Source: Streptomyces avidinii (GTDB lineage Bacteria; Actinomycetota; Actinomycetes; Streptomycetales; Streptomycetaceae). Taken from it: 64,000 nucleotides of DNA. Positions 1 through 10,045 of this stretch are shown piece by piece (the first letter of the stretch is position 1; the number at the start of each line of letters is the position of its first letter). Position numbers and translations under genes: made by a program. The notes beneath the pieces were generated by a model. It did not search any database. It saw only the letters and a program-made list of their open reading frames with translations, and was not told the DNA's origin. The stretch lies in NCBI RefSeq assembly GCF_014650695.1, contig NZ_BMVL01000001.1:517563-581562 (forward strand). The letters are read 5' to 3'.

Positions 1-225
1 CGTGTGTTCGACGGAGCCGTCGGGGCTCTTCAGGTTGTTGTAGAAGACGAAGTACTCGTCCCCCAGCACCCGGCCGCTGTTGCACAGCAGCGCGCTGGCG
101 TCGAGGTCGAAGTCGGCTCCCGTGGTCGAGCGCGCGTCCCATCCGAGACCGATCAGAACCCTGGTCAGGTTCGGTGCGGCCTTGGAGAGGGAGACATTGC
201 CCCCCTTGGCGAGTGTGACGCCCAT
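1..225 (-). CDS. TerD family protein (partial, C-terminus beyond window)
   Basis: The first 75 codons of a TerD-type protein read from ATG at 225 toward the left edge, so the C-terminus is missing. The N-terminus has [20 protein letters not shown] and then a GLGWDAR...FDLDAS stretch, the Ca2+-binding tellurium-resistance/stress family signature. GGGGAGGA sits about 7 nt before the ATG. It closely resembles the next gene (437-1012), so the two are tandem paralogues. TerD proteins are cytosolic stress proteins of poorly defined biochemistry; in Streptomyces several copies are usual. Confidence 0.9.
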   Translation of the reverse strand, partial: MGVTLAKGGNVSLSKAAPNLTRVLIGLGWDARSTTGADFDLDASALLCNSGRVLGDEYFVFYNNLKSPDGSVEHT

Positions 226-270
226 GTTGTGGTCCTCCCCGGACGACGGTGTGGCGGTTCGGCGATGTGC

Positions 271-352
271 CGGTGGTGCGGCGTGACGGTGCAGTGGTGT
301 GACGGGTGGTGCGCTGTGACGGGTGGTGCAGTGTGACGGTGGTGCGGTGTGC
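271..352. repeat. Degenerate GT-rich tandem repeat between two terD genes
   Basis: About five imperfect copies of a 16-17 bp unit resembling GGTGGTGCGGTGTGACG follow each other between the two terD paralogues. The run is non-coding on both strands as far as can be seen. It lies in the promoter/leader region of the left terD gene. Confidence 0.6.
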
Positions 353-382
353 CGTCTGCGGAGGTGTCCGCAGGTAAAGCCG

Positions 383-417
383 GTCCGGCGCCGTACACAC
401 AGTGCACGGCGCCGGAC
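383..417 (-). terminator. Hairpin downstream of terD
   Basis: An 11-bp perfect stem (383-393 with 407-417), with a 12th T-A pair, closes a loop of 11-13 nt. It lies 20 bp past the stop of the terD gene at 437-1012 and is the likely intrinsic terminator; there is no U-tract, as is usual in high-GC actinobacteria. Confidence 0.65.
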
Positions 418-436
418 GGACGGACTGCTCTCGGAC

Positions 437-1012
437 TCAGACGTTGACGCCGAAGTCCTGCGCGATGCCGCGCAGGCCCGATGCGTAACCCTGGCCGATG
501 GCGCGGAACTTCCACTCCGCACCGTTGCGGTACAGCTCGCCGAAGACCATGGCGGTCTCGGTCGAGGCGTCCTCGGAGAGGTCGTAACGCGCGAGCTCGG
601 TGTTGTCGGCCTGGTTCACGACGCGGATGTACGCGTTGCGGACCTGGCCGAAGCTCTGCTGGCGGCTCTCGGCCTCGTAGATCGAGACCGGGAAGACGAT
701 CTTCGCGACGTCGGCGGGGACGCCGGCCAGGTTGACCTTGATCGCCTCGTCGTCGCCCTCGCCCTCACCGGTGGTGTTGTCACCGGTGTGCTCCACCGAG
801 CCGTCGGGGCTCTTCAGGTTGTTGAAGAAGACGAAGTTCGCGTCGCTGGTGACCTTGCCCTGGTCGCTGGTCAGGATCGCGCTGGCGTCGAGGTCGAAGT
901 CGACACCGGTGGTGGTGCGAGCATCCCAGCCCAGACCGACGATGACCGCCGTCAGGTTAGGCGCGGCCTTGGTCAGCGAGACGTTGCCGCCCTTGCTGAG
1001 GCTGACTCCCAC
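437..1012 (-). CDS. TerD family protein
   Basis: A full-length TerD protein of 191 aa, the usual family length. Family signatures are visible from N- to C-terminus: [22 protein letters not shown], the acidic DFDLDAS metal-site segment, [18 protein letters not shown], a GEGDDE acidic loop, [20 protein letters not shown], and a [11 protein letters not shown] tail. The acidic clusters are the known Ca2+ ligands of the family. The gene is a paralogue of the truncated gene to its left. The role is generally linked to tellurite, oxidative or cell-envelope stress; the substrate is unknown. Confidence 0.95.
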   Translation of the reverse strand: MGVSLSKGGNVSLTKAAPNLTAVIVGLGWDARTTTGVDFDLDASAILTSDQGKVTSDANFVFFNNLKSPDGSVEHTGDNTTGEGEGDDEAIKVNLAGVPADVAKIVFPVSIYEAESRQQSFGQVRNAYIRVVNQADNTELARYDLSEDASTETAMVFGELYRNGAEWKFRAIGQGYASGLRGIAQDFGVNV

Positions 1013-1178
1013 GGGTCCTCCATTGGGTTCTGTGTGTGGGGCGGTGCCCCGTCGTGCAGGGGGCCCTCCCGGTCGTGACCGGGGGAGCTACCGGATCAAC
1101 GTTTCGATCCTAGTGACGGGTTCCCGCCTGTAAGCGGTTTTCGCAGGGAAAATGCATGTACGGCCCGCGCCGCCGCGG

Positions 1179-1637
1179 TCAGAGACTGTCGAGTGCCTTG
1201 ATGTACTCGTTCAGGTCACGCGCGTCGGGCAGTCCGTTGACGACAGTCCAGCGCACGATGCCGTCCTTGTCGATGATGAAGGTGCCGCGGACCGCGCATC
1301 CCTTGGCCTCGTCGAAGACCCCGTAGGCGCGGGAGGTCTCGCCGTGCGGCCAGAAGTCGGACAGCAGCGGGTACTCCAGACCCTCCTGCTCCCCGAAGAC
1401 GCGCAGGGTGGGCACGGAGTCGTTGGAGACCGCGAGGAGCTGCACGTCGTCGTTCTGGAAGCGCGGAAGCTGGTCGCGCAGCTCGCACAGCTCGCCGGTG
1501 CAGACGCCGGTGAAGGCGAAGGGGTAGAACAGCAGCACCACTGCCTTCTCGCCCCGGAAGTCGGAGAGCCGCACGGCCCGGCCGTGGTTGTCCTTGAGCT
1601 CGAAGTCCGGGGCCTTGTCGCCGACCACGATCGCCAT
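1179..1637 (-). CDS. Peroxiredoxin (AhpE/BCP type)
   Basis: A cytosolic thiol peroxidase of 152 aa that reduces H2O2 or organic peroxides. The thioredoxin fold and the peroxidatic motif FYPFAFTGVCTGELC are clear. Cys46 is the likely peroxidatic residue; a second Cys51 is five residues on, a spacing seen in atypical 2-Cys bacterioferritin-comigratory proteins, whereas typical AhpE has no Cys there. I chose ATG 1637 because AAGGG lies 9 nt upstream and the protein then starts MAIVVGDKAPDFEL, the usual family start; an ATG 9 nt upstream is possible. It is transcribed in the same direction as the DUF3052 gene but separated from it by a hairpin. Confidence 0.93.
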   Translation of the reverse strand: MAIVVGDKAPDFELKDNHGRAVRLSDFRGEKAVVLLFYPFAFTGVCTGELCELRDQLPRFQNDDVQLLAVSNDSVPTLRVFGEQEGLEYPLLSDFWPHGETSRAYGVFDEAKGCAVRGTFIIDKDGIVRWTVVNGLPDARDLNEYIKALDSL

Positions 1638-1730
1638 CTCTCGCATCCCTTCGTTCCCGCATCCCCGCGTTGGGCTGTTCGGGTGAGTCACAGACTAGGT
1701 CCTGATCGCGGCACGGGCACGGAACGCACA

Positions 1731-1766
1731 CACCCCGCCGACCGGGGTCACCTGGTCGGCGGGGTG
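1731..1766 (-). terminator. Hairpin between DUF3052 gene and peroxiredoxin gene
   Basis: A perfect 13-bp stem (1731-1743 with 1754-1766) with a 10-nt loop lies 28 bp past the DUF3052 stop codon. It is a strong candidate terminator that separates the two genes. Confidence 0.75.
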
Positions 1767-1794
1767 CGCGTCCGCTTGGCTGCGGGCGTACGGT

Positions 1795-2220
1795 TCAGCG
1801 CTTGGCCTTGGCGGCCTTCGGCGTCACCAGCTTGGTGGAGGTCCACTCCTTGCCGACGGGCAGGCCCTTGGCAAGCGAGAGGCCGGCCGTTTCGGCTGCC
1901 TCGCTGATGTCGCTGGCCTCGACGTAGCCGTCACGGCCCGTCTTGGGGGTCAGCAGCAGGATCAGTGCGCCGTCCTCGACCAGCTCGGTCGCATCGACCA
2001 GGGCGTCCGTCAGATCGCCGTCCTCGTCGCGGAACCACAACAGCACCGCGTCGGCGACGTCGTCGTAGTCCTCGTCGGCCAGCTCGCTGACGAGCTTCTC
2101 GACGGCGTCACGGAATTCCTGATCGACGTCGTCGTCGTAGCCGATCTCCTGGACCACCTGTTCGGACTGGAAACCCAGCCGGGCGGCCAGGCTCTCCGCG
2201 TGGTCCGCGGTCGCGCTCAC
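1795..2220 (-). CDS. DUF3052 family protein
   Basis: A 141-aa acidic protein conserved across actinobacteria (DUF3052), of unknown function. It is recognised by SLAARLGFQSEQVVQEIGYDDDVD near the N-terminus, the VLLWFRDEDGDLTDAL segment and a LILLLTPKTGRDGYVE strand. GTG 2220 is preferred because GGAGG lies 7 nt upstream; an ATG at 2238 sits before that ribosome site. The gene is divergent from aceE, with a 470-bp gap between them. No catalytic motif is visible. Confidence 0.88.
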   Translation of the reverse strand: MSATADHAESLAARLGFQSEQVVQEIGYDDDVDQEFRDAVEKLVSELADEDYDDVADAVLLWFRDEDGDLTDALVDATELVEDGALILLLTPKTGRDGYVEASDISEAAETAGLSLAKGLPVGKEWTSTKLVTPKAAKAKR

Positions 2221-2690
2221 GGGGTGCCTCCTGCTCATGTTCGGTGAATGTCATCTGGCGGCGCGCGTACGCGCAGCATTGGGCGTAGTCCACACGGGCG
2301 CGGCGGATCGCGCAAGTACCCGGCCATCGAGACCGTCGAAACGGTGACGATTGCGGCCGTCTCGCCGCAACTTTCAGCCTTCCCGTGTGCACCTCTCGTG
2401 ATTCATCCCACACCATTCCAGGTCATTCGGCATCATCGTCGACGCTTGACGCCTTTCCTACCTGTTTGAGGGACGAACGGCCTTGCGAAGCCGGCGCCCG
2501 CTTTGGGCGTAAGGTAACGATTCGGACGGACTCGCCAAGGATCCCCGCCGATCCTCCCCCACCGGGTTCCACCGGGTTCCCTGCGGTTTCCGGGGATTAC
2601 CCGGTGGTAAAGATGAAGATTTCGGCCCAGCGTAAGAGCATGGGAGGCGGCGAACCCAAGGCACGACTCCCCCGACAGCGAAGGAACAGC
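2221..2690. other. Intergenic region between DUF3052 gene and aceE
   Basis: 470 bp between divergent genes. No gene is seen. The aceE-proximal part carries a short direct repeat and inverted repeat (2559-2607), then a 5' leader of about 80 nt to the GTG. Promoter elements cannot be placed with confidence. Confidence 0.6.
2559..2607 (+). promoter_or_regulatory. Direct plus inverted 9-bp repeat upstream of aceE
   Basis: CCACCGGGT occurs at 2559-2567 and again at 2569-2577, and its reverse complement ACCCGGTGG occurs at 2599-2607. Either of the first two copies can pair with the third, giving two alternative hairpins about 85 bp before the aceE start. It may be an operator or a leader RNA switch; this is inference. 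Confidence 0.45.
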
Positions 2691-5423
<2,733 letters not shown>

Positions 5424-5459
5424 TCGCCGCGCGGCGGGACGGATCACAGCGGGCGGGCG

Positions 5460-5481
5460 GGCCCCGGCTTCGGCCGGGGCC
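5460..5481 (+). terminator. GC-rich hairpin after aceE
   Basis: A 9-bp perfect stem (5460-5468 with 5473-5481) closed by a TTCG tetraloop lies 36 bp after the aceE stop. It is a typical high-GC terminator. Confidence 0.8.
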
Positions 5482-5502
5482 TGCTCCCGTGCACGGGTTC
5501 CC

Positions 5503-5508
5503 TACGAT
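5503..5508 (+). promoter_or_regulatory. -10 box TACGAT of a leaderless promoter
   Basis: TACGAT ends 7 nt before ATG 5516. No ribosome-binding site precedes that ATG, so transcription probably starts at the A of the ATG. Confidence 0.6.
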
Positions 5509-5515
5509 GCTCGGC

Positions 5516-6310
5516 ATGAAGGAACCCTCACGTCAGCGGCAGTGGGAGCGGCGGAGCCAGCTCCCGCTGCTCGTGCTCGCCGTGGTGTTCGCGGTCGCGT
5601 ACGCCGTCCCCATCGTCGCTCCGGACGCCGACGCGGGCGTGCACCGCGCCTGCACCTACGCGGAGTGGACGGTGTGGGGTGCGTTCGCCGTCGACTACCT
5701 CGTACGGCTGGGCCTCACGGGCGACCGCAAGCACTTCGTGCGCACGCACTGGCTGGACCTGGCCGCGGTGGTGCTGCCGCTCGTCCAGCCGCTGCGGCTG
5801 CTGCGGCTGGTGGCCACCTTGATGCTGGTGGGCCGCCGGGCCCGGATGGCCCCGCAGGTCCAGCTGACGACCTACGTGGCCGGGGCCGTGGTGGGCCTGC
5901 TGATGTTCGGCTCGCTGGCGGTGCTGAGCGTGGAGCGGGAGGCTCCCGACGGCAACATCAAGAACCTGGGCGACGCCGTGTGGTGGTCCTTCACCACGAT
6001 GACGACGGTCGGGTACGGGGACCACTCCCCCACGACCGGCCTCGGCCGGCTGCTGGCGGTCGGCCTGATGCTGTCCGGCATCGCCCTGCTGGGTGTGGTC
6101 ACCGCGAACATCGCGGCCTGGTTCATCGCCCGCTTCGACCGCGACGACCAGGCCGAACGGCTCCAGCTGGCCGCCCTCCTGGAGCTCCGGGCGGAGGTAC
6201 GGGCGCTGCGCGGCGAGGTCGCCCGGCTGGGCGGCACGGCGGCCGACGTGGCCGCGGCCGCCCCGCCGAGCGCCCCGGCGCAACGGGAAGCTACCTCTCC
6301 CACACCTTGA
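5516..6310 (+). CDS. Voltage-gated-like potassium channel, 264 aa
   Basis: An integral membrane K+ channel of the 6-TM/VIC type. The selectivity filter TTVGYGD is intact in a WWSFTTMTTVGYGDHSPTT pore loop, followed by a last helix (GLMLSGIALLGVVTANIAAWF). Four hydrophobic segments precede the pore, with an S4-like Arg/Leu stretch (LRLLRLVATLMLVGRRARM). The C-terminus is a short coiled coil (LELRAEVRALRGEVARLGG) that may tetramerise the channel; no RCK domain is present. ATG 5516 fits a leaderless start; ATG 5507 lies inside the -10 box and is unlikely. The 3' end overlaps the convergent gene by 20 bp. Confidence 0.92.
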   Translation: MKEPSRQRQWERRSQLPLLVLAVVFAVAYAVPIVAPDADAGVHRACTYAEWTVWGAFAVDYLVRLGLTGDRKHFVRTHWLDLAAVVLPLVQPLRLLRLVATLMLVGRRARMAPQVQLTTYVAGAVVGLLMFGSLAVLSVEREAPDGNIKNLGDAVWWSFTTMTTVGYGDHSPTTGLGRLLAVGLMLSGIALLGVVTANIAAWFIARFDRDDQAERLQLAALLELRAEVRALRGEVARLGGTAADVAAAAPPSAPAQREATSPTP

Positions 6311-6692
6311 ACGCCCGCACCTGGTAGGGCGACTGGGGAAGCCAGACCCCGTCGCCGGGGTAGGTCTGGAACTCGCCCGTCTCCGCGCACTCGGCCGACT
6401 GGTACGTGGTCACCGGGCGCCCGGTGCGGTTGGTGAGGGACTGGGCGCTGGTCCCGGCGGGCAGCGCGGTGCAGCTGTTGATGTCCAGGTTGCTCAGCTC
6501 GTGCGTCTGCCGGGCTCCCTTGAACTCCGGTTTCGCCCACAGGCACAGCTGCCCGGTGGCACAGGCCCCGAGCGTCGGCGGCCCCGCGGCGTGCGCCGTA
6601 CCGGCCGTACTCGGGAGGAGGGCGGTCAGGGCCAGGACGGTCGCGGCCAGGACGGTCGTGGTGGTGGTACGGGCGTTTCGACACGTACGCAT
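6291..6692 (-). CDS. Secreted peptidase inhibitor family I36 protein
   Basis: A 133-aa exported protein. A Sec signal peptide of about 36 residues ends at TAHAA. The mature part has four Cys (CATGQLC, INSC and AEC) and the beta/gamma-crystallin-like pattern LCLWAKPEFKG...SLTNRTGRPVTTYQSAEC seen in SMI-like I36 inhibitors and related small Streptomyces proteins. The family includes metalloprotease inhibitors, but most members are untested. It converges on the K+ channel gene with a 20-bp overlap of coding ends. Probably two disulfides form outside the cell. Confidence 0.85.
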   Translation of the reverse strand: MRTCRNARTTTTTVLAATVLALTALLPSTAGTAHAAGPPTLGACATGQLCLWAKPEFKGARQTHELSNLDINSCTALPAGTSAQSLTNRTGRPVTTYQSAECAETGEFQTYPGDGVWLPQSPYQVRAFKVWER

Positions 6693-7051
6693 GACGGGTC
6701 AACTCCTTGTGGACGGCGGGCGCCCGGACCGTTTCCGAATGCTCCGCCGACACCACGCTGACCTGCGGTGACGGGCGGACGGAAGAGGCTCCGGGTGCAT
6801 CCACCCTGATAGGCGACAGCCCCGCCGGAACCGTCCGGCGGGGCTGTCGTATGTACGGAGTTGACGCCTCCGGGAGCCGCCCTGCCGGGCCGGCAAGGCC
6901 GGCGGCCGACCCGAACGAGTCATGCGCGAGCGGCCGCGTGGGCGCGCCGAGGACGTGGGACGGCACGTCGACACCCCCTGGCGGAGCCCTCTGCGGCCCG
7001 TCGCGCACCGGTACTCTGACCGCCGGCTCGGCGTCAGGAAGGAGCCCCGAC
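6693..7051. other. Intergenic region containing a strong hairpin
   Basis: 359 bp between the divergent I36 gene and the TetR gene. It holds a perfect 16-bp hairpin (6814-6849) and no convincing gene. Reading frames on both strands here have no recognisable product. Confidence 0.6.
6814..6849. terminator. Perfect 16-bp hairpin between divergent genes
   Basis: The arms 6814-6829 and 6834-6849 are perfectly complementary with a 4-nt ACCG loop, so the hairpin is very stable. It looks like a bidirectional terminator, but no gene ends nearby on either strand, so what it terminates is unclear. Confidence 0.65.
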
Positions 7052-7717
7052 GTGGTGATCGACGAGCGGCCGGCGACGGCCGCGCCGGTGGCCGGACTGC
7101 GCGAACGAAAGAAGCGGCGCACGCGGGGAGCCCTGCTCCGTGCGGCCCTGCTGCTGTTCCTCTCCCAGGGCTACGAGCGCACCACCGTCGATGAGATCAC
7201 CGACGCCGTACGCGTGTCCCAGCGCACCTTCTTCCGCTACTTCGCCAACAAGGAGGAGGTCGTCTTCGCCCTCCAGGAGCTGGTCGAGTCGCGGTTCCTC
7301 ACCGAACTGCGCGCCCGGCCGGCCGCCGAGGGCCCCTTCGAGGCCCTGCGGGGCGCGGCGCTCGCCGCCTGGGACACCGTCGAGGTGACGCTGTCCGAGG
7401 TGGTCCCGGTCGATCTCTACATGCGCAGCTACCGGCTGATCGAGTCCACTCCGGCCCTGCTCGCCGTGCACCTGCGGCGCTCCACCGAGCTGGAGGACCG
7501 GATCGCCCGGCTGATCGGCGCCCGGGAGGGCCTGGACGTGGACGCCGATCCGCGCCCGCGGGTCGCCGTCGCCGCGTTCTGCGGCGTGATGCGCGTCACA
7601 GGACGACTGTGGGGGCAGGGCGAGGACACCAGCGTGGAGTCCCTCCGCAAGCTGACGGAGACGTACCTGGACGGGATCGGACCGGCGCTGACCTCGACGT
7701 GGCGCGAGCGTGCGTAG
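7052..7717 (+). CDS. TetR/AcrR family transcriptional regulator
   Basis: A 221-aa regulator. The N-terminal helix-turn-helix (residues about 16-65) reads RTRGALLRAALLLF...TTVDEITDAVRVSQRTFFRYFANKEEVV, with the TFFRYF recognition-helix pattern. The C-terminal ligand domain is not informative. GTG 7052 has AAGGAG 7 nt upstream; GTG 7055 is an alternative. The gene stands alone, so the target is not obvious; the DUF1023 gene 134 bp downstream has its own promoter. Confidence 0.9.
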   Translation: MVIDERPATAAPVAGLRERKKRRTRGALLRAALLLFLSQGYERTTVDEITDAVRVSQRTFFRYFANKEEVVFALQELVESRFLTELRARPAAEGPFEALRGAALAAWDTVEVTLSEVVPVDLYMRSYRLIESTPALLAVHLRRSTELEDRIARLIGAREGLDVDADPRPRVAVAAFCGVMRVTGRLWGQGEDTSVESLRKLTETYLDGIGPALTSTWRERA

Positions 7718-7838
7718 CCCGGCGATCCCGGTGGCCGGTCCGCGGGCGCGTGCGGGGGTCCCCCGGCCGGTCCTCACGGGGTCCCACGGTCGGCCGTGAG
7801 TCCGGTCACCCGGCACCCGCGTGCCGCATTTCGTCTCA

Positions 7839-7844
7839 TAGGCT
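7839..7844 (+). promoter_or_regulatory. -10 box TAGGCT of a leaderless promoter
   Basis: TAGGCT ends 7 nt before GTG 7852 and no ribosome-binding site is present. Confidence 0.6.
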
Positions 7845-7851
7845 GGTCGCA

Positions 7852-9096
7852 GTGAACGTGCCCGGCCTTGCCCACCCCACCGCCCTCGGCGCCGACCCGC
7901 GCCCTGCCGCCCTGCGTGCCCTGCTCGCGCTGGCGGTGGTCTTCATCATGCTGGCGACGACCGGCTGGACGGCCGTGCACCGGCCGGAGGGGGGCACTCC
8001 GCTGCGGACGGCCGCCCTCGGCGCGTGGGCCAAGGCCCGGATCGACGGCCGCCCGGTGCCGCCCGCGAACGCCCCCGCACGGACCGTGGCCCGTTTCTTC
8101 GCCGGCCTCGACGGCGCCCAGCAGGCCCGCCTGGTCGACGGCTACCCCCTCGTCGTCGGCAACCTCGACGGGGTCCCTCCCGCCGTTCGCTATCGGGCCA
8201 ACCTGCAGGGCCTGGAGCAGGCCCGCCGGGTCGAGGAGGCCCGCGGCCGCGATGTCGCGCTGACGCCGGCCGACCGGGCCACGGCCACCCGGCGCTCGCA
8301 CCGGTTCGCCTCGCTCGCCGACCCTGACCGGCAGATCCTCGCCTTCGATCCGTCCGGCGGCGGCCGGGTGGCCGAGGTATTCGGCGACCTCGGCCGGGCC
8401 GAGCGGGTCTCGGTGATCGTCCCCGGTGTCGACACCGACGTGTTGACCTTCGAGCGCACCCAGCGCCGTCTGACCTCCCCCGTCGGCATGGCCGAGTCCC
8501 TGTACCAGGCCCAGCGCACGGCCGACCCGGACCGCCGGACGGCGGTCATCGCCTGGGCCGGCTACACCGCCCCCACCGGGGTCGGCATGGACGCGGCCAC
8601 GGGCCGGATGGCCGTCGACGGCGCCGTCCTGCTGAAGGCCCTCACCACGACCCTGCCCGGCGACGCGAGCGTGGCGCTGTTCTGCCACAGCTACGGATCG
8701 GTGGTCTGCGGGGTGGCCGCGCACGAGCTGCCGCGCCGGGTGACCGACGTGGTGGTCGCGGGCAGCCCCGGGATGCGCACGGAGAACGTGGCCGGGCTGC
8801 ACACCTCGGCGCGGGTCTGGGCGACGCGCGACGAGGGCGACTGGATCGCGGACGTTCCGCACCTGGAGGTCGGCGGGCTGGGCCACGGCGCCGATCCGGT
8901 GTCCCCGGAGTTCGGCGCGCGGCTGCTTTCCTCGGCCCGGGCCAGGAGTCACACCGGCTATTTCGCGCCAGGGACGGACTCGATGGACAATTTCGCCAAG
9001 ATCGGAACCGGTGCGTTCGGTTCCGTTGTCTGCGCGACCGGCGACGATGCCTGTAGGCGCGGAATTTCCGGGACAGAGCAGGACCGACGCGCGTAG
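7852..9096 (+). CDS. DUF1023 alpha/beta hydrolase
   Basis: A 414-aa protein with one N-terminal membrane anchor (ALLALAVVFIMLATTGWTAV, about residues 21-41) and an extracytoplasmic alpha/beta hydrolase domain. DUF1023 features are clear: AERVSVIVPGVDTD, the nucleophile elbow FCHSYGSVVCG (GxSxG-like, Ser in HSYGS), VVVAGSPGM, and WATRDEGDWI...GHGADPVSPEFGAR carrying the candidate acid and His. The substrate is unknown. The start is set by the leaderless -10 box. Confidence 0.88.
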   Translation: MNVPGLAHPTALGADPRPAALRALLALAVVFIMLATTGWTAVHRPEGGTPLRTAALGAWAKARIDGRPVPPANAPARTVARFFAGLDGAQQARLVDGYPLVVGNLDGVPPAVRYRANLQGLEQARRVEEARGRDVALTPADRATATRRSHRFASLADPDRQILAFDPSGGGRVAEVFGDLGRAERVSVIVPGVDTDVLTFERTQRRLTSPVGMAESLYQAQRTADPDRRTAVIAWAGYTAPTGVGMDAATGRMAVDGAVLLKALTTTLPGDASVALFCHSYGSVVCGVAAHELPRRVTDVVVAGSPGMRTENVAGLHTSARVWATRDEGDWIADVPHLEVGGLGHGADPVSPEFGARLLSSARARSHTGYFAPGTDSMDNFAKIGTGAFGSVVCATGDDACRRGISGTEQDRRA

Positions 9097-9149
9097 AGGC
9101 GCGGAAAACGGGCCCCGCAACCGGGGGGACGCGCGGGGGCGCCGCCCTT

Positions 9150-9155
9150 TACGAT
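9150..9155 (+). promoter_or_regulatory. -10 box TACGAT of a leaderless promoter
   Basis: TACGAT ends 7 nt before ATG 9163. The in-frame ATG at 9154 overlaps the box, which argues for 9163 as the true start. Confidence 0.6.
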
Positions 9156-9162
9156 GTGCCGC

Positions 9163-10005
9163 ATGGGTGACGTACTGGCCGGAAATCATGCCGTCTGGGA
9201 GTTCGACTCGGACTCGGTGCTCATCCGCTTCACACGGGGGATCAGAACGCCGAGGCTGCTCCATGCCCTGGGCTCGCGTCGAATCCCCCTCGAAGCGGTG
9301 TCCGCCGTGTCCGTGACCGAGACCGGCGGCAAGCGCGACGCGGTGGTCCTGCGTGTCCTGCCGCGGCCGGGAGCGGATCCGCTGACGGAAGCCGCCGCCG
9401 GGCAGCTGAAGGATGCCTGCGACCCGTACCGGCTGGTGCTGCCGGGTGACCGGGCACCGGCGGCCGCCGCATTCGCCGACGCGCTGCGGTCCCGGCTCGG
9501 GCCGGATGCCGACGAGCCGTCCGAGCGCTTCCTCGTCGACGTGCCGCAGCCGCCGGTGCACCTGAAGGCGTACGACGCCCGGGTGTCCTTCGACGGCTCG
9601 GCGATCACCTTCCACTGGTCCCGTACGGGCGCCACCGGCACCAAGTGGAAGGCGGGCGACCAGCGCTACCCGCTGGCCGCCCTCACCGGCGTCGAGTGGT
9701 GCTCCCCCGAGGGCCCGGGCGGCCACCTGCGGCTGGTGCTGCGGGACGCCGCCGGTGACCCCCGCCCCGACCACGACCTCTCGTCGGCGGTCTTCGGCAC
9801 GGGCTACGGGGCGGTCCACGATTCGCTGCCGTTCGCCGCGGCCGTCCTGGCCGCCCTGCGCAGCCGTACCCCGGTCGCCGCCGTGCCGCGGGCCCGCTCC
9901 GGCGACGACCGGCTGCGGCACCTGAGCGAGCTGCACAGCGCGGGACTGCTCACGGACGCGGAATACGCGGCGCTGCGGGACCGGTTCGCCGCCGAGTCGC
10001 TGTAG
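9163..10005 (+). CDS. DUF4429 domain protein with C-terminal SHOCT
   Basis: A 280-aa protein with two DUF4429 modules: residues about 1-110 start GDVLAGNHAVWEFDSDSVLIRF, and about 125-225 start HLKAYDARVSFDGSAITFHW. These PH-like domains are of unknown role. The last 35 residues, DRLRHLSELHSAGLLTDAEYAALRDR, form a SHOCT motif, usually an oligomerisation or membrane-targeting tail. There is no signal peptide. It is a single-gene unit. Confidence 0.88.
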   Translation: MGDVLAGNHAVWEFDSDSVLIRFTRGIRTPRLLHALGSRRIPLEAVSAVSVTETGGKRDAVVLRVLPRPGADPLTEAAAGQLKDACDPYRLVLPGDRAPAAAAFADALRSRLGPDADEPSERFLVDVPQPPVHLKAYDARVSFDGSAITFHWSRTGATGTKWKAGDQRYPLAALTGVEWCSPEGPGGHLRLVLRDAAGDPRPDHDLSSAVFGTGYGAVHDSLPFAAAVLAALRSRTPVAAVPRARSGDDRLRHLSELHSAGLLTDAEYAALRDRFAAESL

Positions 10006-10045
10006 CGGCCGGGCGCGCGGGCGGGCGCTCGCGCGCCCCGGCGGC

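Noticed and set aside
7774..9936. A 720-codon minus-strand frame
   Set aside because: It spans two clear plus-strand genes (DUF1023 and DUF4429) and shows no family motif.
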